A stretch of DNA of 64,000 bases from Lentisphaerota bacterium (lineage in GTDB: Bacteria > Verrucomicrobiota > Kiritimatiellia > CAIQIC01 > Lenti-01), in the NCBI GenBank assembly GCA_012514035.1, contig JAAZBB010000063.1, positions 1 to 64,000 of the forward strand, read 5' to 3'. Shown one piece after another: positions 24,914 to 34,265 of the stretch; the first letter of the stretch is position 1; each line of letters begins with the position of its first letter. Below the pieces are notes generated by a model, which was given only the letters and a program-made list of their open reading frames with translations, ran no database searches and was not told the origin of the DNA. Both the position numbers and the translations under genes were made by a program.

Positions 24914-26523
24914 AAAAAATCTGGATGCATCCCGGTTTTGTCCCGCTGCTGCTGGTGGCATTCATGGCCGTCCTGATGGCGCAAACGCAGCACCGGGTGG
25001 CGCGGGTGGATACGCCCCGGGGGTTTGCGCTCGACGACTCGTGGATTCACGCCTCGATTGCCAAGAACATGCTCCAGGGCCAGGGCTATGGCATCAATAG
25101 GGGCCAGTGGATTCCGCTCTCGACGGCCCCGGCCTGGACGTTTCTGATGGCGGGCGGAATGCTGCTGCTGAAGGATCCGGTCGTGGCCGGCCTGGCCGCG
25201 GCTTTCCTGTGCCAGACGGGGGCGGTTTTGTTGATCTATCTGCTCATGTTGCGCCTGACCCGCCACCGGTTCTGGTCGCTGGTGCCAGCGGTACTGCTGA
25301 CCCTGAACCCGGTGCTGCTATGGGGCTATGCCTCGGGAATGGAATTGCCGCTGGTGGCATTCGCCGTGGCGCTTTGCCTGTACATCTTCGACCGCACCGC
25401 GCCGGCCGGCCGGGGCCGCATGTTCGGCCTGCCGCTGGCACTACTGCTGGCGGTCTTGTCTCGTCCGGAGCTTTTCGTTCTGGTGCCTTTGGCGATTCTG
25501 GCCACGGCCTATCAGATCTGGCAAACGCGCAGCCCTGAAGATCGGGCGTTCCTGCCCTCCGCATTCCGGATGGCCGCAATTCAATCGGCGGTGTTTCTCG
25601 CCGGGATCCTGCCGTACTTCATCTTCAACGCGACCACAACCGGGCATTTGTTTCCCACGGCTTTCCATGTCAAGGCCGGGTTGCGCGATGTGGGCCTGCT
25701 GCCGGCGCTGGCGGCGGGCGATTGGAGCCGCGCCGTTCATCTGCTTACCCTGGGAGCCTACAATGAATTGGCCAAGAACGTTTTTATTTTCACCAAGTTC
25801 AACATGATGATGACGCTGCTGGCGGTGCCGGGGTTCGTGGCATTCTGCCGTCCCTTCCGTGATCAGGACCATGGCCGGGCGGCCATGATTCTGGCGCTGG
25901 CGGTCCTGCTGCCCTTGATCACGGGCATGATTTCGCCGACCGGCGCCTTCTCAAACTACGCCGAACGCTATCTCGCGCCGTATGTTCCCGCGGTCGTGCT
26001 GCTGGGCGGCCTGGGCCTGTGGCTGCTGTGGAGCCGGCTGGGCCAGCGCACGGTGGCGGTCGCCTGTTTGCTGCTCGCGCTCGTGCCCGTCCACCAGAAA
26101 TTCAAGCCAACCCTGGTGATGTATGCCCGCGACGTCAAGAACACCAACGCGCTGTATGTCGAATCCGGCCAATGGATCCGCGACCATATCGACCCGTCCA
26201 TTCCGATCGCCGTCAACGACATTGGCGGCATTTCATATTTCATTGAAAACGACATCATCGACATCATGGGCCTGGCCTCTCCGGAAATCTGGCCGGCGCT
26301 GGAGGGAACCTCCACGGAAGGCAAAATGACCATCGCCCGGGCCGTGGCCATCGAGCAATATCTGCGTGACCGGCAGGTGGCCTATCTGGTCATGAGCCCG
26401 CGCTATTACCCCGACCTGCACCGCCAGCCGGAGGTCTTCGTCCCGATGATGACCTGGAACGCCGTCTTCCCCACCCAGCGCTCGATTGATCCGCAAATCC
26501 TGTACCGACTCCAGTGGGAGTGA
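24910..26523 (+). CDS. Integral membrane GT-C-like protein (putative glycosyltransferase)
   Basis: ~537 aa multi-TM; DDSWIHASIAKNMLQG, GT-C-like acidic loop after TM1; ATGA overlap with upstream gene. Confidence 0.7.
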   Translation: MKKIWMHPGFVPLLLVAFMAVLMAQTQHRVARVDTPRGFALDDSWIHASIAKNMLQGQGYGINRGQWIPLSTAPAWTFLMAGGMLLLKDPVVAGLAAAFLCQTGAVLLIYLLMLRLTRHRFWSLVPAVLLTLNPVLLWGYASGMELPLVAFAVALCLYIFDRTAPAGRGRMFGLPLALLLAVLSRPELFVLVPLAILATAYQIWQTRSPEDRAFLPSAFRMAAIQSAVFLAGILPYFIFNATTTGHLFPTAFHVKAGLRDVGLLPALAAGDWSRAVHLLTLGAYNELAKNVFIFTKFNMMMTLLAVPGFVAFCRPFRDQDHGRAAMILALAVLLPLITGMISPTGAFSNYAERYLAPYVPAVVLLGGLGLWLLWSRLGQRTVAVACLLLALVPVHQKFKPTLVMYARDVKNTNALYVESGQWIRDHIDPSIPIAVNDIGGISYFIENDIIDIMGLASPEIWPALEGTSTEGKMTIARAVAIEQYLRDRQVAYLVMSPRYYPDLHRQPEVFVPMMTWNAVFPTQRSIDPQILYRLQWE

Positions 26524-26659
26524 AGCGCGGCCTCCCCGCCCAGCCAGAGCCCCGCGTCATCGCGTCATCATGGGCCGGGATTTATGTTGGAAACCAGCGA
26601 TGCGGAATGCTATTGTGATTAATCAGTACCGAATTGAAGTCCATTACGTGGAGAGATCG

Positions 26660-27187
26660 ATGACGCGAGCATTGTCCATCATCCGGGGGGCGTTGGGCGC
26701 CTGGATGGCTGCATTCCTGGTTGCCGGGTGCGAATTCACCACCTCGGATCAGAGCGAGGGCACGGTGAGCCTGGCCGAGCTGCAAGGGCAGAACGTCGCT
26801 CCGGAAACACAGCCCCCTGCGCAAACCGAATCCACCAGCAGCGCCCCGGCCACCACCCCGGTTGTCACGGGCGGCTCCGGCATCGGCCCGCGGGGTGGAG
26901 GCGGCGGGTTCCTGTGGAAGCCGGTGGGTGAAAATTCCCGCAAACTGGTGATCCTGCTGCCGCCCCAATACACCGGGCAAGTCAGCGGCGTCTATGTGGC
27001 CAATTCCAAGGGCGGCGCCATTGAGGCGGGCTCCTATACGGGCGTGGGCAACGGCAACCGGACCCACTGGCGCTTTTCCAAGCCCGGTTCGGGGTATGGC
27101 CAGAACATACTTGCCGTGGCGAATTTGAAATCCGGCGGCGCGGTACACTGGCCCATCCCCAACGGAGCATCCCGCACCAGCTACTGA
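26660..27187 (+). CDS. Putative lipoprotein, 'GGGFLWKPVGENS' family, copy 1
   Basis: Lipobox LVAGC; C-terminal ~90 aa paralogous to the product at 35563-35982. Confidence 0.75.
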   Translation: MTRALSIIRGALGAWMAAFLVAGCEFTTSDQSEGTVSLAELQGQNVAPETQPPAQTESTSSAPATTPVVTGGSGIGPRGGGGGFLWKPVGENSRKLVILLPPQYTGQVSGVYVANSKGGAIEAGSYTGVGNGNRTHWRFSKPGSGYGQNILAVANLKSGGAVHWPIPNGASRTSY

Positions 27188-27260
27188 GCGCAATGCCTTT
27201 CCCCGTTGTTTCCCAACCCGCATGGCCGCTGACCGGCTGCATGGAGGGACGGCAGGGGTC

Positions 27261-28442
27261 ATGAACATCCTGCTGCTGGCGCCCCACCCCTTCTACCAGG
27301 AGCGTGGCACCCCGATCGCGGTCGATCTGCTGCTGCAAACCCTGGTCGAACGGGGGGAACAGGTCGACGTGCTGACGTATCACGAAGGGACGGACCGCGA
27401 CTATGCCGGGCCCGGCACCGTGCGCATTTTCCGGATTGCCGCCCCGCCGGGCTGCCGCAACATCCGGCCGGGATTTTCCCTGAAAAAACTCGTGGCGGAT
27501 GTCGCGCTCTACCGGCTGGCCGTGCGGATGACGCGGCAGCAACGCTACGACCTGATTCACGCCGTGGAGGAATCGGTCTTCATGGCCCAACGCCTCTCGC
27601 GGCGCATGGGCATCCCCTACGTCTATGACATGGACTCGTGCATGTCGCAGCAAATCGCGGATAAAATTCCGCTGGCGAAGTTATTGCTTCCGCTCATGCG
27701 CTGGAAGGAAGGCCGCGCGGTGCGAAACGCGGCGGCCGTGGCCGCAGTCTGCGACGCGCTGGCCGACCAGGCCCGGCAGCATGGCGCCCCGCGAACGGTG
27801 ATCCTGCGCGACGTGCCTCTGCTGGAACCGGCCACGCCCGCCGGCGGCGCCCGGGGCTTCAGGAGGGAACTTGGCCTCACCGGCCCCGTCCTGCTCTACA
27901 TCGGGAACCTGGAACCCTACCAGGGCATGGACCTGCTGCTCGACAGCTTCGCCCGCGTGCCGCGCGACTTGTCCGCGCATCTGGTTGTCGTGGGAGGAAC
28001 CCCCGCGCATGTTGCGCGCTACCGGCACGCCGCGGAAAAGCAGGGCCTCCAGGACACGGTCCATTTTCTCGGCCCGCGGCCGGTCGCTGAGATGGCCGCC
28101 TTGATGGGCGAAGCGGACATCCTGGTGTCGCCGCGCATCCACGGCACGAACACCCCGATGAAAATCTATTCCTACATGGCCGCCGGCAAGGCCATCCTGG
28201 CGACCGATCTGTTCACGCACACCCAGGTGCTGGACGCGGAAACCGCCTGCCTCGCCGCCCCGGAGCCTGTGGCTTTTGCCGCCGCAATGGCGGCGCTGAT
28301 CCAAGATCCGGAGCAACGCCGGCGCCTGGGTGCGGCGGCGCAGCACAGCGCCGCAACCCGGTTTTCCCGCGATGCATTCCAGCGCGCGGTGAACGACCTG
28401 TACGACGGGTTGGGCCAAAGAGGAGCTTCATCCAATTTGTAG
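27261..28442 (+). CDS. Glycosyltransferase family 4
   Basis: MNILLLAPHPFYQERGTPIAVDLLLQTL...; LYIGNLEPYQGMDLLLDSFA; TNTPMKIYSYMAAGKAILATD. Confidence 0.92.
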   Translation: MNILLLAPHPFYQERGTPIAVDLLLQTLVERGEQVDVLTYHEGTDRDYAGPGTVRIFRIAAPPGCRNIRPGFSLKKLVADVALYRLAVRMTRQQRYDLIHAVEESVFMAQRLSRRMGIPYVYDMDSCMSQQIADKIPLAKLLLPLMRWKEGRAVRNAAAVAAVCDALADQARQHGAPRTVILRDVPLLEPATPAGGARGFRRELGLTGPVLLYIGNLEPYQGMDLLLDSFARVPRDLSAHLVVVGGTPAHVARYRHAAEKQGLQDTVHFLGPRPVAEMAALMGEADILVSPRIHGTNTPMKIYSYMAAGKAILATDLFTHTQVLDAETACLAAPEPVAFAAAMAALIQDPEQRRRLGAAAQHSAATRFSRDAFQRAVNDLYDGLGQRGASSNL

Positions 28443-28510
28443 CCGGCCCGGGGGGGGGGGGCCGGACCAAATTCCACAGAGGACCACGCCCAGCGGGCGC
28501 GGCTACAACA
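28437..28510. repeat. REP-like inverted repeat overlapping the GT4 stop codon, enclosing a G12 homopolymer
   Basis: TTGTAGCCGGCCC...GGGCGCGGCTACAA; right half resembles 7052-7096 (CGCCCACCGTGCGCGGCTACAAC). Confidence 0.55.
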
Positions 28511-28555
28511 GATCCGAAACACGCTGAACCCGTCGGTGCGGCGGGCGGCGGTCGA

Positions 28556-28656
28556 TTTTCCACACCGTGGAAAAAAAGGGCGATTTTTTCCACACAATGG
28601 AAAAAGTTTTTGGCGATTTTCCACACAATGGAAGAAATGTTTCCAGTGCGTGGAAA
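28556..28656. repeat. Cluster of four short inverted repeats (TTTTCCACAC..TGGAAAA type)
   Basis: Units at 28556, 28584, 28617 and 28640; three contain TTTTCCACA at 28556, 28586 and 28617. Confidence 0.8.
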
Positions 28657-28664
28657 TGCTCGCT

Positions 28665-30023
28665 TTAATTCAGCCTTTCGTTCTTGCGCTTGCGGCGGCG
28701 GGCGTATTTGCGCTTTTTGAGCCACAGGCGGATTTGGATGAGGGGGATGGCGGCGCGGGAGGTCAGGAAACCCATGACCGCGATCCGGAACGGCTTCCAC
28801 TGGCCGGCGCGCAGCAGGGCGGAGGACAGGCGTTCGGTCAGGCGCTCGGCCACGGTAACGTCGTCGGGCAGGCCCCGGTCGTAGGTGGGCACCCGGCGGC
28901 CGGCTTTTTTCCAGCGGTCCGCGCGCAGGGGCGCCAGCGAGCCCTTGCGCCGGGTCTGCAACTTGTGGGTCTGGTAGCTGGGGTCGGCGGAGACGTCGTG
29001 CAGGACGATGTCGCCGGCCGCCACGGCCTGCCGGACGAGTTCAGCGCCGCGGGCGGTGCGGACCAGGAGGCGCGAGTGCGCCTTGAATTTGTATTCGCCT
29101 TGTTCGTCGCGGGTCCAGGCGTCGCTGACGGCGACATCGGCGAATTCGTTGGAGCCGTCGAGGCAGGTCTGGCAGCGCTCGGGCATGTAGAGGGAGGTCA
29201 GGTAATTGTAGGCGCCGTCCTTGTAGTTGGAATAATGCAGCGGGCGGACCTGCCCGTCCTTCAGGACGGCCTGCATCCGGCCGGGCCATTCACCGCCGCG
29301 GAACTGGAAATCGGCGATGGCCTCGCGCCGGATGCCGCGCACGGCAAGCATTTCGGGGGCGAGATTGGGTTCGAGCGATCCGCCGCAGAACAGGCCGATG
29401 ACGACGTGGATTTTCGCGGCGAGGGCGGGATCATGCCGCTGCAGAAGGCGAATGCCGTGGGTCTGGCAGGGCAGGAGCGCGGCGGCATAGCGCCCCGGGC
29501 GGGAGCGCAATTCGCGCCACAAGCGGTTGACGGGAATGACGGCATAGCGCGACCCCTGGCTGGCGCGCAATTCTTCGGGCGTGGTGGCGATGAACGGTTC
29601 GGCCGCCCAGGGCCGCTCGCGGTTCATGCGGGTGACGAGACATCCATCCACCGCGCCGGATTTGAGCAAGTGGGCCAGCAGGCCGGTAACCAGGCCGCCG
29701 CCCGCGCCGCCGGAGCGGAGGGATTCGTCGGCGGCATAGCCAACGCAGGTTTTCTGAACGTAGCCGTCGAAGCCTTTGCTGACGAAGCGTTCGCCGAAGA
29801 CTTGTTCGGCGAAGTCGCCGTAGATGACCTTGGCCCCGGGGCAGACCTGGCCGCAGAGGCCGCAGGCGGTGCACCGGTCGGCGATCAAGCGAGGAAATCC
29901 GCGTTCATCGAGCGCGATCGCGTCCGCCGGGCAGACCCCGGCGCAACTGCCGCAGCGCGTGCAGAGTTCATGGGCGGCGAACCCGATGCTCAGAAACGGC
30001 GCGTCTGGCGGGACGCCGCTCAT
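28665..30023 (-). CDS. Coenzyme F420 hydrogenase/dehydrogenase beta-subunit family ferredoxin-like protein
   Basis: Two 4Fe-4S motifs CTRCGSCAGVCP and CTACGLCGQVCP; GGAGGGLVTGLLAHLL; SLYMPERCQTCLDGSNEFADVAVSDAW. Start MSGVPPDAP. Confidence 0.88.
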   Translation of the reverse strand: MSGVPPDAPFLSIGFAAHELCTRCGSCAGVCPADAIALDERGFPRLIADRCTACGLCGQVCPGAKVIYGDFAEQVFGERFVSKGFDGYVQKTCVGYAADESLRSGGAGGGLVTGLLAHLLKSGAVDGCLVTRMNRERPWAAEPFIATTPEELRASQGSRYAVIPVNRLWRELRSRPGRYAAALLPCQTHGIRLLQRHDPALAAKIHVVIGLFCGGSLEPNLAPEMLAVRGIRREAIADFQFRGGEWPGRMQAVLKDGQVRPLHYSNYKDGAYNYLTSLYMPERCQTCLDGSNEFADVAVSDAWTRDEQGEYKFKAHSRLLVRTARGAELVRQAVAAGDIVLHDVSADPSYQTHKLQTRRKGSLAPLRADRWKKAGRRVPTYDRGLPDDVTVAERLTERLSSALLRAGQWKPFRIAVMGFLTSRAAIPLIQIRLWLKKRKYARRRKRKNERLN

Positions 30024-30790
30024 GGGTTCGCGGGCGCGGCGGCCGCGGGCCGTTCCCGCCGCGGTTCCGCCGGTATGCCCCAGGCGATCATGCCGGCGGG
30101 CACGGGTTTGTTCACAAGGGAATGGGCGCCGATGATGGATCCGGAGCCGATGGAAACCCCGTCGAGCACGGTGCAATGGGACCCGATCCAGACATCGTCG
30201 CCGACGGTCACGCCGCCCTTGCTGATGAAGCCCTGACGGATGATGGGCACGTGGGGGTCGTCGTAACGATGGTGCCCGCCGGCGGAGAGGTAGGTGTAGG
30301 CGGCGATGAGCACGTCGCGCCCGATCTCCAGCCGGCTGTCGGTGGCGAGCAGGCAGTTGGTTCCCACGTCGCTGCCGGCGCCGATGGCGATGCGCCCGTT
30401 GCGGGCGCGGATGACGGTATTGCGGGAAATGAGGACGCCATCGCCGATCTCGATGGAGGCTTCCGGTCCGCGGGCATCCAGCACGGCGTTGTCGTCGAGG
30501 GCCACGTTCTGGCCGAGGCGGATGCGGGCGGCGCCCCGGATCGTCACGTTGCGGCCGATGATGAGTCCGCGTCCGAAGGCGGCAAAAAGGCCGCGATAGA
30601 GCTTGCGCCGCAGCCAGAGGCCCAGCGCGCCGCCCCACCCCGCCAGCAAGCCGGTCAGGAGTTCATAGCGGATGAGGCCGGAAAGGGATTCGCGGCCAAT
30701 GGCCAGGCGGGCATATTGCCGCCAGGATGATTGGCCGGATTGATGCAAATTTTTTTGAATTTGCTGGTCGAGATGGGGCTGTTCATTCAT
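30020..30790 (-). CDS. Left-handed beta-helix acyltransferase
   Basis: Hexapeptide repeats VTIRGAARIRLGQNVALDDNAVLDARG...VTVGDDVWIGSHCTVLDGVSIGSGSIIGAHSLVNKPVP. Confidence 0.92.
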   Translation of the reverse strand: MNEQPHLDQQIQKNLHQSGQSSWRQYARLAIGRESLSGLIRYELLTGLLAGWGGALGLWLRRKLYRGLFAAFGRGLIIGRNVTIRGAARIRLGQNVALDDNAVLDARGPEASIEIGDGVLISRNTVIRARNGRIAIGAGSDVGTNCLLATDSRLEIGRDVLIAAYTYLSAGGHHRYDDPHVPIIRQGFISKGGVTVGDDVWIGSHCTVLDGVSIGSGSIIGAHSLVNKPVPAGMIAWGIPAEPRRERPAAAAPANP

Positions 30791-30794
30791 GTAG

Positions 30795-31889
30795 TCAGGA
30801 TTCAGAGGAGCCCGTCGAGGCCGGCACGCCTTCCAGCCTCTCGCCGGCCTGCGCGAGCATGCCGATTGCGCCTAACATAATGATTTTGAGGCGCAAGAGC
30901 AAACCCATCGCCAAGGTTAATTCGCTGCTCATGCCCAGGAGGCCGAAGAAATAGACATAAGAGCCTTCGGCGATGCCCAGGTTGCCGAGGGTGATGGGGA
31001 TCATGGCCACCATCAGGGAGACGGGCAGGATGCAAGCCACGGACCAGGCCTCGGGCCAGACGCCAAACGTGCGATAGGCCAGGACAACATTGCCGACGGC
31101 CAAGGCGTAGTGCAGCGCGGTCAGTCCGAACACCGCCCAGAGGGCCGCCGGGCGCCGGCGCAGAATGCCCCAGAGCTCGACCGCGCGAACGCCGAAGCGC
31201 GAAAGCACGGCGGAGACTTTTTCCCACAGGCGCGCGGGGCGGCCGGGCCGATCGGCGCGCACCCAATGGCGGATTTTTTCCATGCCGCGCCGCGCCGGTT
31301 CAGAACGGAGGCCGGCGCGGCCCACCACCCAGGCCAGGGCGATTCCAATCAATCCGCCCAGGGCCACAACGATGCCCAGGATCACGGCGGGCTCCCGCCA
31401 CAGGTTGGCCAGCCCGAAGGGCAGGATCACGGCCATGGACAACAGGAAAATCATTCCGGTGAAGCGCTCGGCAAAGACGGATACCAGCGCGGTTTCGGTT
31501 GCCTTGACCTGCCGTCCAGCCAGCCAGGCGCGCACAACATCCCCGCCCATGTTGGAGGGCACGAAGTTGGAATAGAAATAGCCGATGAAATACCAGCGGT
31601 ACATCCGGGCCAAGGGGATGGCGAATCCTTGCAGGCGCATCAAGTACCACCATTTCCACGCGCTGACCGCCACCATCGTGAGGGACAACATGATGCTGGC
31701 CATGAGATAAACGGGATCGAGGTTGCGCACCCGGGCCGCCAGTTCCTTGGGATCGAGCGAATGGATAACAATGGCGATGAACAAGAGGCTGACGGCCAGC
31801 TTGAGCCACGTCATCAGGTTTTTCTTGATGCGCCCACCTGACGGCGGGGTGCTCGTCGGGGCGGTTTGTTCTTCGGGGTTTTCGTTCAT
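30795..31889 (-). CDS. Lysylphosphatidylglycerol synthase TM-region/UPF0104 family flippase-like protein
   Basis: LVSVFAERFTGMIFLLSMAVI, YFIGYFYSNFVPSNMGGDVVRAWL, ITLGNLGIAEGSYVYFF. Confidence 0.85.
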   Translation of the reverse strand: MNENPEEQTAPTSTPPSGGRIKKNLMTWLKLAVSLLFIAIVIHSLDPKELAARVRNLDPVYLMASIMLSLTMVAVSAWKWWYLMRLQGFAIPLARMYRWYFIGYFYSNFVPSNMGGDVVRAWLAGRQVKATETALVSVFAERFTGMIFLLSMAVILPFGLANLWREPAVILGIVVALGGLIGIALAWVVGRAGLRSEPARRGMEKIRHWVRADRPGRPARLWEKVSAVLSRFGVRAVELWGILRRRPAALWAVFGLTALHYALAVGNVVLAYRTFGVWPEAWSVACILPVSLMVAMIPITLGNLGIAEGSYVYFFGLLGMSSELTLAMGLLLRLKIIMLGAIGMLAQAGERLEGVPASTGSSES

Positions 31890-31923
31890 CGGGGAGAAAG
31901 GCGATTCTCGAGGCGTGGCCGCG

Positions 31924-33150
31924 TCAGGGTGATTCGAATTGGCTCCATCGGGCGGCAAAGGTTTCGTCGCCTTGATCCAAGGCGGCGACCAGTTCGGCGC
32001 TGCGGGCGGCCTTGGCCTGCAATACGGGAATGCGGGCTTTCAAGGCGGCGGACAACTCCGCGCGGTCGTGCCATCCGCGCAGCAGGTGGCGGCGCAGGTT
32101 GTCGGCCGTGAAGTCGTCAAACGAGAGGGTCCGGTCCGACAGGCCCAGTTCGCGGAAGTAGTAGGCCACCTTGGGCTGGTAGGTGATCCCCACGACCGGC
32201 GTCAGCTCCGCGGAGGCCAGGATCAGGGAATGCAGGCGCATCCCGCACAGGAGGTCCAGATGGCGCAACACGCCCTTGATGGCGGCATGGTCATGCTGAC
32301 GGTTGTCGATCAGAGCCGTATGGATCGTGGGCGGCAACCGGCGCCGCAAGGCTTCGGTGATCTCCAGGTCGTGGTGCTGCGTGGTCACGAAGACCATGGG
32401 CACGGACACCTCTTGATGGAAGCCCGCCAATGCTTCGGCAAAGATGTTCAGGAACGCCTCGGGTCCCATGGAGGTCCGGTTGGCCGAGGCCCAGGTGTCC
32501 AGGTAGCGATTCACGTTGATGCCAAGCCGGGGCTGATCCCATTCGATGCCGGCCGCCTGGAAGATGGCATCCACGTCTGCGGGCGGCAGGGACGGCGCAT
32601 TGAGGGCGGCATCCGCGGCCAGGCGGATGCGGGGATTGGTGGTGCCCACTTCTTGAAGCAGGTCGAGGGAATCCTGGTCGCGGACGGTGATGAACGTCAT
32701 GCGGTCGGCGACGGCCTTGAGCATCCGCCGTCCCGCCGGGGTGTGCACCGGGCCCACCCCGACATTGTATCCGATGATCGGGATGCCCCGCCGGCTGGCC
32801 AGCGGCAGCAGCAGATAGATCGAGGACAGAAAATTGAACAGCGGATTGAACAACGCGCGATCGAACAGGACCGCATCGAAAATGATCACGGCATCGGCGC
32901 GCATCAGCGCGCGGGCGGTGGGCAGGCCCAGCATGCGGAGCGCGCCGTGCCAGGGCATCATGCCGACCGGGCGGGTGCGATTTGGATAATGGTCCCGGAT
33001 GTAGGCGGGGCGCAGCGTGGGAATGTCGTAGGTCAACGCCCGCCTGCAGGCGCGGTCCACGCCGTCCATGATGGCGGCGATCAAGGCCGCGTCCCCGGCA
33101 TTCCGCCCGGAAGAGGAGCCCAACAAGGTAATGGTGTTCAGTTTGCCCAT
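31924..33150 (-). CDS. Polysaccharide pyruvyl transferase family protein
   Basis: ITLLGSSSGRNAGDAALIAAIMDGV...; LDLLCGMRLHSLILASAELTPVVGITYQPKV. Confidence 0.88.
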   Translation of the reverse strand: MGKLNTITLLGSSSGRNAGDAALIAAIMDGVDRACRRALTYDIPTLRPAYIRDHYPNRTRPVGMMPWHGALRMLGLPTARALMRADAVIIFDAVLFDRALFNPLFNFLSSIYLLLPLASRRGIPIIGYNVGVGPVHTPAGRRMLKAVADRMTFITVRDQDSLDLLQEVGTTNPRIRLAADAALNAPSLPPADVDAIFQAAGIEWDQPRLGINVNRYLDTWASANRTSMGPEAFLNIFAEALAGFHQEVSVPMVFVTTQHHDLEITEALRRRLPPTIHTALIDNRQHDHAAIKGVLRHLDLLCGMRLHSLILASAELTPVVGITYQPKVAYYFRELGLSDRTLSFDDFTADNLRRHLLRGWHDRAELSAALKARIPVLQAKAARSAELVAALDQGDETFAARWSQFESP

Positions 33151-33260
33151 GCGCTTCCACCCGTGCTTGGTTGATTGCTGCATGGTTATAGCCGCAGCGA
33201 ATGGTCGTTGGCAACAGCAAGGATTTCCAGTAGGATTACAGGTAGTAGGAAAATCCGCCT

Positions 33261-34256
33261 GTGGCACATGAACAACCGACCTATCTGGTGACCGGCGCCG
33301 CCGGGTTTGTGGGCTCGGAACTGGTGCGCCAACTGGCCGGGCGCGGCTTCCGGGTTCGGGCCATGGCCCGCCGCACAGAGCAATTGGGCGACCTGACTCA
33401 TCCGGCCATCGAGCCATGCAAGGGCGATGTACGCGACCGCGCGGCGCTGGACCGGGCCATGCAGGGTGTTGCCGGCGTATACCACATCGCCGCGCTGTTC
33501 CGGCAGGCCAACGAGCCGGATTCCGCCTACCATGAAACCAACGTCCAGGGCGTGCAAAACGTCATCGAGGCCGCCGTGGCGGCCGGCGTGCCGCGCCTGA
33601 TTCACTGCTCAACGGTCGGCGTGCTGGGCCATGTGCGCCAGCCCCCCGCCGACGAACACACCGAGTACAATCCCGGCGACATCTATCAACGCACCAAAAT
33701 GGAGGGCGAAAAACTCGCCCTGGAGATGTTCCGGAGCGGTCGGATCGGCGGGGTGGTGATTCGCCCGGGCATGATTTACGGTCCCGGCGACACGCGGCTC
33801 CGCAAGTTGTTCCGGATGATCGCCCGCCGCCAGTTCTTCTATGTCGGCCGGGGCGACAAGCTGGTGCATTTCATCGACGTGCGCGATCTGGCCCGGGCCT
33901 TCATCCTGGCGATGGAACACACGGAACGCAACGGGGAGATCTACATCATCGCCGGGGAACGGTCTATGCCGCTGCGGGAATTCGCCGAGGAAGTGGCCCG
34001 GGCGCTGCAGGTTCCGCCGCCGTGGCTCCATCTCCCGGTCAAGCCCATGCAAATGCTGGGCACGCTGTGCGAAACCATTTGCGTTCCGCTGCGCATTCAG
34101 CCGCCGATTTTCCGGCGGCGCGTGGATTTCTACACCAAGAACCGGTCCTTCGATACCCGCAAGGCGCGGGAGGAACTGGGCTTTGCCCCCGCGCAGGATG
34201 TGCAGGGCGAAATCCGGGACATCCTTGCGGACTACCGCCAACGCAACTGGATCTAG
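33261..34256 (+). CDS. NAD-dependent epimerase/dehydratase (extended SDR)
   Basis: YLVTGAAGFVGSELVRQL; HCSTVGVLG; YQRTKMEGEKLA; GTG start. Confidence 0.92.
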   Translation: MAHEQPTYLVTGAAGFVGSELVRQLAGRGFRVRAMARRTEQLGDLTHPAIEPCKGDVRDRAALDRAMQGVAGVYHIAALFRQANEPDSAYHETNVQGVQNVIEAAVAAGVPRLIHCSTVGVLGHVRQPPADEHTEYNPGDIYQRTKMEGEKLALEMFRSGRIGGVVIRPGMIYGPGDTRLRKLFRMIARRQFFYVGRGDKLVHFIDVRDLARAFILAMEHTERNGEIYIIAGERSMPLREFAEEVARALQVPPPWLHLPVKPMQMLGTLCETICVPLRIQPPIFRRRVDFYTKNRSFDTRKAREELGFAPAQDVQGEIRDILADYRQRNWI

Positions 34257-34265
34257 GCTGCTGCC

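Noticed and set aside
26616-26625. TGATTAATCA palindrome upstream of lipoprotein copy 1
   Set aside because: Too short to distinguish from chance and not found upstream of lipoprotein copy 2.
28450-28461. G12 homopolymer as a phase-variation tract
   Set aside because: Lies after the GT4 stop codon, not in a reading frame or between -35 and -10; length could also be a sequencing artefact.
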